From NCBI RefSeq assembly GCF_004786015.1, contig NZ_CP032096.1, positions 1,240,001 through 1,304,000 on the forward strand: 64,000 bases of DNA, read 5' to 3'. This DNA comes from Hydrogenovibrio crunogenus. GTDB lineage: Bacteria; Pseudomonadota; Gammaproteobacteria; Thiomicrospirales; Thiomicrospiraceae. Shown here one piece after another: positions 37,574 to 46,651 of the stretch (positions within the stretch are counted from its first letter, which is position 1; every line of letters starts with the position of its first letter). A program made the translations under genes and the position numbers. The notes under the pieces were generated by a model that saw only the letters and a list, made by a program, of their open reading frames with translations, had not been told where the DNA came from and did no database searches.

Positions 37574-40297
37574 ATGAATCGTCCTGTGTTTTTAAGCTCT
37601 GAAGATGTCGAAACAACCTGCCCTTATTGCGGGGTAGGGTGCGGTATGACGGTTTCGCCTAAAATACCGTCAACCAAGAGTGATTCGTTCGAAGTCAAGG
37701 TTAAAGGTTCGTCAGCACATCGTGCAAATTATGGCAAATTATGCGTTAAAGGATCATCCGCAGGTGAAACGGTGGATTTTTCTGGGCGAATGTTACACCC
37801 ACAGATTAATGGCAACATCGTCGATTGGGAAACCGCACTGAATGATGTAGCTAAGACGTTTCAGAAAACCATCTCAGAATACGGTCCCGATTCCGTCGCC
37901 TTTTATGTATCTGGACAGTTCTTGACGGAAGATTACTACGTTGCCAATAAATTGATTAAGGGATTTATTGGAACCGCGAACATCGATACCAATTCCCGTC
38001 TCTGTATGGCCTCGGCGGTAGTAGGTTACAAACGAGCGTTTGGCTCCGATACAGTGCCTTGCTGTTATGAGGATTTAGAACACGCCGATTTAATTACGTT
38101 GGTGGGATCAAACACGGCATGGGCGCATCCCATTATTTATCAAAGAATTGCGGCGGCTAAAAAGAAAAATCCGAAACTGAAAATTGTGGTGGTTGACCCG
38201 CGTAAAACGGCAACTTGCGACATTGCTGACCTTCATCTAGCCATTAAGCCAGGAATGGATGCCGCTTTATTCAATGGTTTGTTGGCGTACCTTTATCAGC
38301 AGAATGCACTTGATTTAGATTATATTCAAAAGCATACCGAAGGATTTGAAAGCGCATTGCAAAAAGCAGATGAGCTGCAAGGCAATGTATCGGATTTGGC
38401 GACACAATGCGACCTTAATGAAACTGACTTGCGACAGTGGCTAGATTGGGCGACTTACACACCTAAAATGGTGACGATGTACTCGCAAGGTATTAATCAA
38501 TCATCCTCTGGCGTGGATAAATCCAATGCCATTATTAACTGTCATTTAGCAACGGGCAGAATTGGGAAAGAAGGAATGGGACCGTTTTCGGTTACCGGAC
38601 AACCCAATGCAATGGGTGGGCGAGAAGTCGGAGGCTTAGCGAACCAGCTCGCAGCCCATATGGATTTTAATGACCCTCAAAATATCGATCGAGTAGCACG
38701 TTTCTGGCAAGCCGAAAACATGGCTCAACAAAACGGCTTGAAAGCAGTCGATTTATTCCAAGCTGTGGGCGAGGGCAAGATTAAAGCCATTTGGATTATG
38801 AATACCAATCCGGTGGTCTCAATGCCGGATGCGGATAACGTCAAACGCGCCCTGGAAAAATGTGACTATGTTGTGGTGCAGGATTGCATGCAAGACACTG
38901 ATACAACACGAGTTGCTAACGTGTTATTACCTGCCACCACCTGGGGAGAAACCGATGGCGCCGTGACCAACTCCGATCGAACTATCTCGATTCAAAGGCA
39001 ATTTATGCAAGGGCCAGAAAATGCTCGACCTGATTGGTGGATCTTATCGGAAGTGGCCAAAAGGATGGGATGGGAGCATGCATTCAATTATGATACCGCA
39101 GTGGATATTTTCAGAGAACACGCTCAGTTATCCGGCTTTGAAAACAATGGCTCACGTGATTTTGATATTTCAGCATTTGCAAATATTTCTGAACAAGAAT
39201 ATGCCAATTTAAAACCGACTCAATGGCCTGTGAATGCCGCTGCACCGAACGGAACACAACGTATGTTTTCAGATGGTCGCTTTTATACGCCTTCTAAAAA
39301 GGCGCAATTCATCGCCATCACACCTTATTCGCCCTTGAGTCAGCCCACAAAGAACAAACCCTATGTATTGAATACCGGTCGTGTTCGCGACCAATGGCAT
39401 ACGATGACTCGTACTGCTAAAACAGCCAAGTTGATGGCACATAAGAATGAACCTTACATTACGCTTCACCCGGATGATGCCAGCCTCCATCAATTATCAG
39501 AAGGCGATTTGGTTAGAGTTTCAAATGAACTTGGACAGTTGATCGGACGGGTTGAAATCAGTCGTGCACAGCGTCGGGGTGACATCTTTGTACCGATTCA
39601 TTGGACCAGTCAGTATGCCAGCCACGGTCGAGTTGACAGTTTGGTAAGGGCTCATGTCGATCCGCTTTCCGGACAACCGGAATCAAAACACACCACTGTG
39701 AAAATCAAACGTTATTCTGCGCAGTGGCAAGGATTTATTTTAAGTCGAACTGAGATTGATCCAGAATTGTTTGACGATGACTATTGGGTAAAGATTACGG
39801 GTAAACATTTTTACCGGTATGAAATCGCCAGTGAAAGAGCACTTAAAAATGCCCAGGCCTGGGCAAAAACCGTACTGTCTTCCCTAGAAAATACGGAGTG
39901 GATTGAATATGACGATGCCTCTTGTCAGCAATACCGTGCTGCCTTAATCAAGAACGATCAACTTCAAAAAGTATTTTTTATGGCGGCGGACCATAAAATG
40001 CCCAGCCGAGATTGGTTAGGTCAATTATTTTCAACTTCGGAACTTTCTTCTGCAGAGCGTCGCAGTTTGTTGGCTGGTAAAGCAAGTGGTGCGAAGGACC
40101 CAGGGCGAACGATTTGTTCGTGTTTTGGGATCGGAATTAACACCATTATTGATGCGATTGAAGCACAAAATTTAGTCAGTGTAGAAGCCATAGGACAAGC
40201 ACTTAAAGCGGGGACAAACTGCGGTAGTTGTGTTCCGGAATTAACGGAAATTTTAGCGGTTGAACTGAACTCAGGCGTTTCTGAAAAAACAGGATGA
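37574..40297 (+). CDS. nasA: Assimilatory nitrate reductase catalytic subunit
   Basis: Cytoplasmic molybdopterin enzyme reducing nitrate to nitrite. The 907-residue chain has an N-terminal [4Fe-4S] motif (Cys16, Cys19, Cys23 in TCPYCGVGCGM, then GKLCVKG) and the molybdopterin oxidoreductase and dinucleotide-binding domains (SVTGQPNAMGGREVGGLANQ, VLNTGRVRDQWHTMTRT). A C-terminal BFD-like [2Fe-2S] domain (ICSCFGIG...GTNCGSCVPEL) follows, as in Klebsiella NasA. It starts immediately after the nirD stop. No export signal is present. Confidence 0.96.
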   Translation: MNRPVFLSSEDVETTCPYCGVGCGMTVSPKIPSTKSDSFEVKVKGSSAHRANYGKLCVKGSSAGETVDFSGRMLHPQINGNIVDWETALNDVAKTFQKTISEYGPDSVAFYVSGQFLTEDYYVANKLIKGFIGTANIDTNSRLCMASAVVGYKRAFGSDTVPCCYEDLEHADLITLVGSNTAWAHPIIYQRIAAAKKKNPKLKIVVVDPRKTATCDIADLHLAIKPGMDAALFNGLLAYLYQQNALDLDYIQKHTEGFESALQKADELQGNVSDLATQCDLNETDLRQWLDWATYTPKMVTMYSQGINQSSSGVDKSNAIINCHLATGRIGKEGMGPFSVTGQPNAMGGREVGGLANQLAAHMDFNDPQNIDRVARFWQAENMAQQNGLKAVDLFQAVGEGKIKAIWIMNTNPVVSMPDADNVKRALEKCDYVVVQDCMQDTDTTRVANVLLPATTWGETDGAVTNSDRTISIQRQFMQGPENARPDWWILSEVAKRMGWEHAFNYDTAVDIFREHAQLSGFENNGSRDFDISAFANISEQEYANLKPTQWPVNAAAPNGTQRMFSDGRFYTPSKKAQFIAITPYSPLSQPTKNKPYVLNTGRVRDQWHTMTRTAKTAKLMAHKNEPYITLHPDDASLHQLSEGDLVRVSNELGQLIGRVEISRAQRRGDIFVPIHWTSQYASHGRVDSLVRAHVDPLSGQPESKHTTVKIKRYSAQWQGFILSRTEIDPELFDDDYWVKITGKHFYRYEIASERALKNAQAWAKTVLSSLENTEWIEYDDASCQQYRAALIKNDQLQKVFFMAADHKMPSRDWLGQLFSTSELSSAERRSLLAGKASGAKDPGRTICSCFGIGINTIIDAIEAQNLVSVEAIGQALKAGTNCGSCVPELTEILAVELNSGVSEKTG
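39851..39864. repeat. Copy of dispersed palindrome CCAGGCCTGG inside nasA
   Basis: Exact core at 39853-39862, extended to GCCCAGGCCTGGGC. It encodes NAQAWAK, a different frame from most other intragenic copies. Confidence 0.7.
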
Positions 40298-40306
40298 GGA
40301 GGGTGT

Positions 40307-41728
40307 ATGGATTATTTACCGATCTTTATGAAAATTGAACAACAGCATTGCCTGATTGTTGGAGGTGGAGCGGTTGCCGCCAGAAAAGCCGATTTGTTTA
40401 TCAAGTCGGGAGCCATCGTCACGGTCGTGGCACCTAAACTGGGGAATGAAATGTCATTTCATTTGGCTCAAGGAAAAATCATTTGGCATATGAATACCTT
40501 TTCGACCGCCTTGGTATCCCAATTGCCACGACCTAACTTGGTTATTTCCGCAACAGATGATCAAAACGTAAATTTAGCGGTTTATGAAACGTATCATGCA
40601 CAAGCCATTCCCGTTAATGTGGCGGATCAAACCGAATACTGTGATTTCATTCTGCCTGCGATTGTAGATCGTGCCCCAATGACCATTGCGATTTCAACCG
40701 GAGGGCGCTCCCCGGTATTGGCTCGAGTAATGAAAGCACGTTTAGAAACGATGATCCCACATGGATTCAGTGTGTTAACGGATTTGCTGGGTCGTTATCG
40801 TCAGGCAGTCAAAAATGTGATTTCGGACATTGATGGACGAAAAACATTCTGGGAAACCCTTTTATCAGGTTTGTTTATTGATAAGGCGGTTCATGGGAAC
40901 ACAGGAGAAGCCGAAGCCTTATTGGAAGCCGAGCTTGAAACAATCAGAACCAACGGGCAGAGTTTGCCACAGGGGGAGGTTTATATTATCGGAGCAGGAC
41001 CAGGCGATCCCGATTTAATGACTTTCAAAGGACTTAGATTGCTACAACAGGCGGATGTCATTTTATACGATCGATTGGTTGCACCTGAAATTCTGGAAAT
41101 GGGACGACGTGAAGCTGAACGTATTTACGTAGGCAAAAAAGAGAAATGGCATAAGGTTGATCAAAAAGACATCAATCAAATGTTGGTGGATCTGGCACGA
41201 CAAGGGAAACGTGTTGCACGATTGAAAGGAGGGGACCCTTACATTTTTGGCCGAGGAGCAGAAGAAGTTGAACTTTTGGTGCAACATGATGTGCCTTATC
41301 AGGTTGTGCCAGGGATTACGGCGGCCGCGGGCTGTTCTGTTTATGCAGATTTTCCTTTAACCCATCGTGATTATGCGCAATCTGTGGCCTTGGTAACCGG
41401 TCACCAGCAGGCAGGCGCACAAGGCATTGATTATGCCAAGCTGGCACAATCCGGTGATACGATGGTATTTTATATGGGAATTAAAAATGCTCCTAAAATT
41501 CAAGCAGGCTTGATTGCTCATGGTCTTAACCCAGACACGCCGGCTGCGATTATCGAAAATGGAACGCGCGTTAACCAAAAGGTAACCGTCACTTCTCTGG
41601 CCAAACTGTCTGAAACGATTCAAAAACAGTCTATTAAACCTCCTGCATTATTAGTGATAGGAGATGTGATTAAAGTCAGAGAACGATTGCAAAAAAAGTC
41701 ATTATTGGATGATAAGGTGCCGGCATGA
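40307..41728 (+). CDS. cysG: Siroheme synthase (trifunctional CysG)
   Basis: Makes siroheme for NirB from uroporphyrinogen III. The 473-residue fusion has an N-terminal precorrin-2 dehydrogenase/ferrochelatase (CLIVGGGAVAARKADLF) and a C-terminal SAM uroporphyrinogen III methyltransferase (VYIIGAGPGDPDLMTFKGLRLLQQADVILYDRLV, split at the GPGDPDL motif; VVPGITAAAG). It is placed directly after nasA with a GAGGAGG ribosome site and overlaps the next gene by 4 nt, so cofactor supply is co-expressed with the reductases. Confidence 0.96.
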   Translation: MDYLPIFMKIEQQHCLIVGGGAVAARKADLFIKSGAIVTVVAPKLGNEMSFHLAQGKIIWHMNTFSTALVSQLPRPNLVISATDDQNVNLAVYETYHAQAIPVNVADQTEYCDFILPAIVDRAPMTIAISTGGRSPVLARVMKARLETMIPHGFSVLTDLLGRYRQAVKNVISDIDGRKTFWETLLSGLFIDKAVHGNTGEAEALLEAELETIRTNGQSLPQGEVYIIGAGPGDPDLMTFKGLRLLQQADVILYDRLVAPEILEMGRREAERIYVGKKEKWHKVDQKDINQMLVDLARQGKRVARLKGGDPYIFGRGAEEVELLVQHDVPYQVVPGITAAAGCSVYADFPLTHRDYAQSVALVTGHQQAGAQGIDYAKLAQSGDTMVFYMGIKNAPKIQAGLIAHGLNPDTPAAIIENGTRVNQKVTVTSLAKLSETIQKQSIKPPALLVIGDVIKVRERLQKKSLLDDKVPA

Positions 41729-42708
41729 CAGATCATCCTTTCAGTCAATACCTGAGGATTCTTGGTAAAGGACCTATCAGCCGACGTTCTTTAACCGAAG
41801 CAGAAGCAAGTGATGCGCTAGGGATGATTTTGTCTGGACAGGTGACAGACAAGCAATTAGGCGCATTTTTACTGTTAATGCGTGCAAATGGCGAAACCCC
41901 TGATGAGCTCATCGGATTTGTCAAAGGCATTAGGCAAGCATTAGACCTCAATGAAAAACAGGGTGTTGTAGAATTGGATTGGGCGGCTTATGCCGGTAAA
42001 TGGCGTTATCCTCCTTATTTTTTACTGGCGATAAAACTGTTAACGCAGAATGGCACTCGAGTCTTGTTGCATGGGGATGCCGGCCAATTTAGTAATCGTC
42101 AATATGTTGAATCCTTTTTAGAGCCGCTAAATTTTTATCAAGCCAGTTCGATTATGCACGCTCGGGACTTGGTTTCAGAATGCAAAGCGACCTATCTTCC
42201 ATTAGAAAATTTTGCGCCTGACTTACGCGAGATATTACATTTAAAATCCGAGCTAGGTGTTCGAACAGTTTTTAATACCGCTGTTAAGTTATTGAATCCA
42301 TTGAATGCACCTGCATCCATTCAAGGTATTTTTCATAAGGGTGTGGAATCGCTTCATCACTCAACAGCCATGGTCATTGGAACTGAGCATAATTTGGTCT
42401 TTAAAGGGGAAGGTGGGGAGGCTGAAATACGGCCCGATGCGTTAACACAGCTCTATTTTTCGACTAGAAACGCCACTGGAATGAGACAACATCCATTCAA
42501 AGGCATTATTGAACGTCAAATACGTCCAAAAGAATGGCAACAGCAAGACATCATTGATTTATGGCGTGGTGACAAAAAGGATTTATATGGCGAATCCTCC
42601 GTTGTGGCGACCACCGCTACGGCTTTGATGCTGTTGGATTCGCTTTCCGAGGTTGAAGCGCTTGCTAAAGCTAAGGGATATTGGGCTCGGAGGAAGATAG
42701 AATGTTGA
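41725..42708 (+). CDS. ybiB: TrpD2/YbiB-like protein (anthranilate phosphoribosyltransferase fold)
   Basis: A 327-residue member of the glycosyltransferase family 3 fold, resembling E. coli YbiB (TrpD2), a DNA-binding protein whose role is not settled. The N-terminal helical domain reads RRSLTEAEASDALGMILSGQVTDKQLGAFLLLMR. The phosphoribosyl-transferase loop of true TrpD (GTGGD) is replaced by AYAGKWRYP, so tryptophan synthesis is unlikely. It overlaps cysG by 4 nt and moeA by 7 nt, a position often seen in nitrate assimilation clusters of related bacteria as far as I recall. Confidence 0.82.
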   Translation: MTDHPFSQYLRILGKGPISRRSLTEAEASDALGMILSGQVTDKQLGAFLLLMRANGETPDELIGFVKGIRQALDLNEKQGVVELDWAAYAGKWRYPPYFLLAIKLLTQNGTRVLLHGDAGQFSNRQYVESFLEPLNFYQASSIMHARDLVSECKATYLPLENFAPDLREILHLKSELGVRTVFNTAVKLLNPLNAPASIQGIFHKGVESLHHSTAMVIGTEHNLVFKGEGGEAEIRPDALTQLYFSTRNATGMRQHPFKGIIERQIRPKEWQQQDIIDLWRGDKKDLYGESSVVATTATALMLLDSLSEVEALAKAKGYWARRKIEC

Positions 42709-43907
42709 AGCATAATAAAGAGTTACGGCATGATTTTGATGATGTCTTTACTTTTGTGATGTCGAAAGCAACAACACTGAACAAACATGAGCAAATTCCA
42801 TTATCTGTCGGAGTGGGTCGAATTTTGGCAGAGGATCTTTTTTCACCGATATCTGTGCCGGCTTGGCGACAAAGTGCCATGGATGGTTATGGTTTCTCAG
42901 CGCGTTCTTCTTTGGAATGTCTCCCTGTCAAACAAATCGCTTTTGCTGGTCATTCTGCTGAGCCATTGTCTGAAAATGAAGCTGTCTATATTATGACAGG
43001 AGCCGTTGTTCCCGATCAGGTTGATACCATTGTGCCGATTGAAAAAGCATGTATTCAGCAAACAGAACAAGGGCAATATGTTTTCAAACCGAACACTCTA
43101 AAGCCGAAGCGACACATTAAACCCATTGGGTCGGATGTGAAAGAAGGCCAAAAACTGTTGTCTAAAGGACACGTCATTAGACCCCAAGATCAAGCATTAT
43201 TAGCCTCGGTTGGCATCAATGAATTGCGGGTTTTTCAAAAAGTTACTCTGGTCATATTAACCTCAGGAAATGAATTGGTTACACCAGGAAACCCTTTGAA
43301 AAAAGGGCAGATTTATGATGCCAATGCTTTTCTAATAGAGTCCCTTTGCCAAAGGCTTCCGGTTAATGTCATCGCCAATGAAAGACTGGCTGATGATGAG
43401 GCAGAAATCAAACACCGTTTGGCCGCTTGGCAAGGCCAAGTTGATGTAATTCTGACGGTAGGGGGCGCTTCGGTAGGAGAAAAGGACTTTATGAAATCAT
43501 CTTTAGCTGCTTGTCACTCTTTCTGGACATGGAAGCTTAATATGAAACCTGGTAAACCTTTCTCCATGGCAATTTCTCAGCAAACCAGTATTCTTGCTTT
43601 GCCGGGTAATCCCTTGGCGGCTTTCATGACCTTTCAAGCATTGGTCACCCCTTTTATTCGAAAACAAGCCGGTATAAAGGAATGGCAAATTAAGCCTGCA
43701 AAAAGGGTACTTGCCAGTGACCTTAAAATGAACCATGACTGTTTGGTCTGGTGTCAGGTGAGGGAAACAGAGCAAGGGGTCAAGCCGATTTTAAATGTCT
43801 CAACAAGCCAGATTATGAATTTGGTTGAATCAGGCGGTTATATCCGAATCGACCCAAACCAAACCTATCAGGCAGGCGACATTGTTGATTTTTGGGTGAA
43901 TCCGTAA
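42702..43907 (+). CDS. moeA: Molybdopterin molybdenumtransferase
   Basis: Inserts molybdate into molybdopterin, needed by NasA. The 401-residue protein has the MoeA landmarks WRQSAMDGYGF, IMTGAVVPDQVDTIVPIE, ILTSGNELV, GQIYDANAF and VGGASVGEKDF. The ATG at 42702 was chosen since GGAGGAAG lies upstream; the frame is open earlier from a TTG. It is translationally coupled with its neighbours: 7-nt overlap with the previous gene and 1-nt overlap (TAATG) with mobA. Confidence 0.95.
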   Translation: MLKHNKELRHDFDDVFTFVMSKATTLNKHEQIPLSVGVGRILAEDLFSPISVPAWRQSAMDGYGFSARSSLECLPVKQIAFAGHSAEPLSENEAVYIMTGAVVPDQVDTIVPIEKACIQQTEQGQYVFKPNTLKPKRHIKPIGSDVKEGQKLLSKGHVIRPQDQALLASVGINELRVFQKVTLVILTSGNELVTPGNPLKKGQIYDANAFLIESLCQRLPVNVIANERLADDEAEIKHRLAAWQGQVDVILTVGGASVGEKDFMKSSLAACHSFWTWKLNMKPGKPFSMAISQQTSILALPGNPLAAFMTFQALVTPFIRKQAGIKEWQIKPAKRVLASDLKMNHDCLVWCQVRETEQGVKPILNVSTSQIMNLVESGGYIRIDPNQTYQAGDIVDFWVNP

Positions 43908-44527
43908 TGATTGGCGTGCTTATTCTAGCCGGTGGGGAGGGCAGGCGAATGGGTGGGCAGGACAAAGGTTGGTGTGTCCGAAACAACAAAGCTTTTATCG
44001 AAGTGGTGTTGCAACAAATTCAACGACAAGCAGAGAGGGTAACTCAAACAGTTACGATCGTCATTAGTGCAAACCGGAATTTATCTGATTATTCAAATTT
44101 AGGCCCCCCTGTCGTTTCAGATATCCGGCCGGGGTACTGTGGCCCTTTGGCGGGTATTGAAGCAGTTATGAATGAACCTTCCTTGTCACATATTAATCGT
44201 TGGATCACTTGGCCAGTAGACTCTTTAAACATTCCTGACCATTATTTATTGCACATGCTGGCTCTGGAATCAGAAGTATCTTTTATCTCACAACATCGTC
44301 GTGCGCATTATGCACATTTGTCTATCTCGAAGGAATTAAAGAATTCCCTGTCATCCTATTTAGATTCGAAGCGCAATTCAATAAAAGGATGGTTACAAAG
44401 TATTTCACATAGTGGCGGAGAAGTGCATGAAGTCGATATTTCTTCCTATATGTCTATTACCAATTACAACCATTTTGACACAGTCAATGAGCACCGTGAA
44501 ATGGAGAATAATTTGATGTTGCGTTGA
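43907..44527 (+). CDS. mobA: Molybdenum cofactor guanylyltransferase
   Basis: Adds GMP to molybdopterin to make the bis-MGD cofactor used by NasA. The 206-residue protein has the N-terminal nucleotidyltransferase motif LILAGGEGRRMGGQDKGW, then VVSDIRPGYCGPLAGIEAVM and the metal-binding Asp in WPVDSLNIP. It starts within the moeA stop codon (TAATG). It ends the nas/moco operon. The following 156 bp before minC contain no gene and no strong terminator that I can see. Confidence 0.93.
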   Translation: MIGVLILAGGEGRRMGGQDKGWCVRNNKAFIEVVLQQIQRQAERVTQTVTIVISANRNLSDYSNLGPPVVSDIRPGYCGPLAGIEAVMNEPSLSHINRWITWPVDSLNIPDHYLLHMLALESEVSFISQHRRAHYAHLSISKELKNSLSSYLDSKRNSIKGWLQSISHSGGEVHEVDISSYMSITNYNHFDTVNEHREMENNLMLR

Positions 44528-44683
44528 TTTTAAATCATTTTTTATCAACTCCTGTGGTCACCGCTTTAAAATCCTTAACTGAGATATTTTTTTAAAGCCT
44601 TTTTAACCGTAATTTGCCTTTGACTCGCCCTTATTGGTCAAGTAAGATTATGGTTTTTAACTGTCTAGGCCTAACTCAAACAC

Positions 44684-45373
44684 ATGAGCAAAATAGTAGA
44701 TTTAAAAGGCTCTATCCTTTCTTTAACGGTTTTAAACCTTTTTTCAGATCAAATTGACGAAACGAAAAAAGCCATAGCGGCAAAAATAGAACAAGCACCG
44801 GACTTTTTTGTGGGGATTCCGATTGTACTCGAACCTCAAATGACATTGAAAGATCCCACCTTTTTGGCGCTGCTAGTGGAGTATTTAACGCAGCTTCAAA
44901 TGATTCCCATCGGTATTCGAACCGAAGACGAAGCCATTAAAGAGCAGGCCGAATATGCAGGCCTGGCTATTTTTCCGAGAGAAAAACCGAAAACACGTCC
45001 TAAAAGAACCAAAGAAGAACCTGAAAAAGGCGGTTTAAAATCAGCTTTAATGGTAAAAAATTCCGTGCGTTCTGGACAACAAATCTATGCTAAGGATCGA
45101 GACCTGATTGTTATGGGGTCAATCAATCCAGGCGCTGAAGTGGTGGCTGATGGACATGTACATGTTTTTGGTAAAGTGATGGGCAAAGTGTTTGCAGGGT
45201 CGTCTGGCGATACGCAGGCTAAGATTTTTGCAAAACAGTTGAATCCCGAGCTGGTGTGCATTGCCGGAATGTATCAATTGTCAGAAGACATTGACGAGTC
45301 ATTTAAAAACGGGTTTGTTGAAATCAGCTTAGCCGATGGGAAGTTGGTCTTTAACCCAGATTTACTGGATTAA
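44684..45373 (+). CDS. minC: Septum site-determining protein MinC
   Basis: FtsZ assembly inhibitor that prevents polar division. At 229 residues it has the N-terminal inhibitory domain (1-105), a charged linker (KTRPKRTKEEPEKGG) and the C-terminal beta-helix dimer/MinD-binding domain (DLIVMGSINPGAEVVADGHVHVFG). The ATG has no obvious ribosome site. It is followed by minD after 112 bp, wider than the tight spacing usual in E. coli. Confidence 0.95.
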   Translation: MSKIVDLKGSILSLTVLNLFSDQIDETKKAIAAKIEQAPDFFVGIPIVLEPQMTLKDPTFLALLVEYLTQLQMIPIGIRTEDEAIKEQAEYAGLAIFPREKPKTRPKRTKEEPEKGGLKSALMVKNSVRSGQQIYAKDRDLIVMGSINPGAEVVADGHVHVFGKVMGKVFAGSSGDTQAKIFAKQLNPELVCIAGMYQLSEDIDESFKNGFVEISLADGKLVFNPDLLD

Positions 45374-45384
45374 TTTTTAAGGCA

Positions 45385-45421
45385 GAGTAATTTTACGCAG
45401 CGTAAAATACTCAGTTATAAT
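45385..45421 (+). promoter_or_regulatory. Palindrome overlapping a putative minD promoter
   Basis: Perfect repeat ATTTTACGC-A-GCGTAAAAT, extended by GAGT/ACTC with one bulge (45385-45412). It is followed by a consensus TATAAT at 45416-45421 with a TTACGC/TTTACG -35 inside the palindrome. No T-run follows, which argues against a terminator. It suggests a separately controlled minDE promoter. Confidence 0.45.
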
Positions 45422-45485
45422 TCTATCATTAAGGTCTTTCATTATATTGATGGGACCCTGTTTTAAAATTCGAGGAGAAGCTTAG

Positions 45486-46298
45486 GTGTCACGTGTAATC
45501 GTCGTAACCTCAGGAAAAGGTGGTGTGGGCAAGACCACTACGAGTGCAAGTATTTCAGCTGGTTTGGCTTTAAAAGGCTATAAAGTTGCGGTCATCGATT
45601 TTGATGTTGGTTTACGTAACTTAGATTTGATCATGGGATGTGAACGCCGCGTTGTTTATGACTTTGTGAACGTGGTTCAAGGCGAAGCGACTTTAAATCA
45701 AGCGTTAATTCGAGACAAACGAATTAAAAACCTTTATATCTTGGCGGCTTCACAAACGCGTGATAAAGATGCTTTAACTCAAGACGGCGTTGGAAAAGTT
45801 ATTGATGACTTAAAAGAAGACGGCTTTGATTTTATCATTTGTGATTCTCCTGCGGGGATCGAAAAAGGGGCTCAGTTAGCCTTGTATTTTGCGGATGAAG
45901 CCATCATCGTTACGAATCCGGAAGTGTCTTCTGTACGCGATTCCGATCGTATCTTAGGGATTTTACAAGCGAAATCCAAACGTGCTGAGGGGGGGGGTGA
46001 ACCGATTATCGAGCACCTTGTTTTAACCCGCTATAACCCAAGCCGGGTTGAGACAGGAGAAATGTTGTCGGTTGAAGATGTGACTGACTTGCTTAACATT
46101 AAACTGTTAGGAGTCATTCCGGAATCCGAACAAGTATTGAACGCTTCTAACTCTGGACAGCCTGTTATTTTAGAGGAAGATTCTGATGCGGCGCATGCCT
46201 ATATGGATGTCGTTGATCGTTTCTTGGGCGAAGAAAAAGAACATCGCTTCTTGATTGCCGAAAAGAAAGGCCTTTTCAAAAAAATATTTGGGAAGTAA
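45486..46298 (+). CDS. minD: Septum site-determining protein MinD
   Basis: Membrane-associated ATPase that recruits MinC and oscillates with MinE. The 270-residue protein has a deviant Walker A (GKGGVGKTT, residues 10-18), VIDFDVGLRNLDLIMG, DSPAGIE and a C-terminal amphipathic targeting helix (KKGLFKKIFGK). The start is GTG with GAGGAG upstream. It carries a run of nine G (45989-45997) encoding EGGGE, a potential slippage site. minE follows 3 nt after it. Confidence 0.96.
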   Translation: MSRVIVVTSGKGGVGKTTTSASISAGLALKGYKVAVIDFDVGLRNLDLIMGCERRVVYDFVNVVQGEATLNQALIRDKRIKNLYILAASQTRDKDALTQDGVGKVIDDLKEDGFDFIICDSPAGIEKGAQLALYFADEAIIVTNPEVSSVRDSDRILGILQAKSKRAEGGGEPIIEHLVLTRYNPSRVETGEMLSVEDVTDLLNIKLLGVIPESEQVLNASNSGQPVILEEDSDAAHAYMDVVDRFLGEEKEHRFLIAEKKGLFKKIFGK

Positions 46299-46301
46299 GT
46301 T

Positions 46302-46556
46302 ATGGCATTATTAGACTATTTACTCGGACAAAAGAAAAAGAAGTCGGCAAATCTTGCAAAGGATCGTTTGCAGATTTTACTTGCGCATGAACGCTCAGAA
46401 CGCAGTGCTCCAGAGTACTTGCCTAAGATGCGTGAGGAAATTCTGGCGGTCATTTCAAAGTATGTCACCATTGACCAGGAACAGTTACAAATTTCAATTG
46501 ATGAAGCCAATGGATTTGAAGTATTGGAATTGAACTTAGTGTTACCAGATAAATAA
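46302..46556 (+). CDS. minE: Cell division topological specificity factor MinE
   Basis: Stimulates MinD ATPase and restricts MinCD to the poles. It is 84 residues, with an N-terminal membrane/MinD-binding segment (ALLDYLLGQKKKKSANLAKDRL) and the conserved ILLAHERSE helix plus a C-terminal dimerisation domain. It is the last gene of the min cluster, followed by a terminator. Confidence 0.95.
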   Translation: MALLDYLLGQKKKKSANLAKDRLQILLAHERSERSAPEYLPKMREEILAVISKYVTIDQEQLQISIDEANGFEVLELNLVLPDK

Positions 46557-46582
46557 AGTTCACGCAATATCGAAAAGTCACA

Positions 46583-46610
46583 AAAAAACCGCCAGGCCTG
46601 GCGGTTTTTT
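46583..46610. terminator. Bidirectional terminator with CCAGGCCTGG core
   Basis: Perfect 28-bp palindrome: A6, CCGCCAGG, CCTGGCGG, T6. It lies between convergent minE and csiV. The exact dispersed palindrome sits at 46592-46601. Confidence 0.9.
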
Positions 46611-46651
46611 ATATTTACAGCAAAGCAAATGAAGCCAACTGGCTTTATAAA

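Noticed and set aside
44674-44681. TAGGCCTA as another copy of the dispersed palindrome
   Set aside because: Only the inner AGGCCT is shared and flanks do not match; a 6-mer is expected many times by chance.
45385-45412. Terminator after minC
   Set aside because: The hairpin is perfect but is followed by ACTCAGTTATAATTC, with no T-run, and a consensus -10 comes right after.
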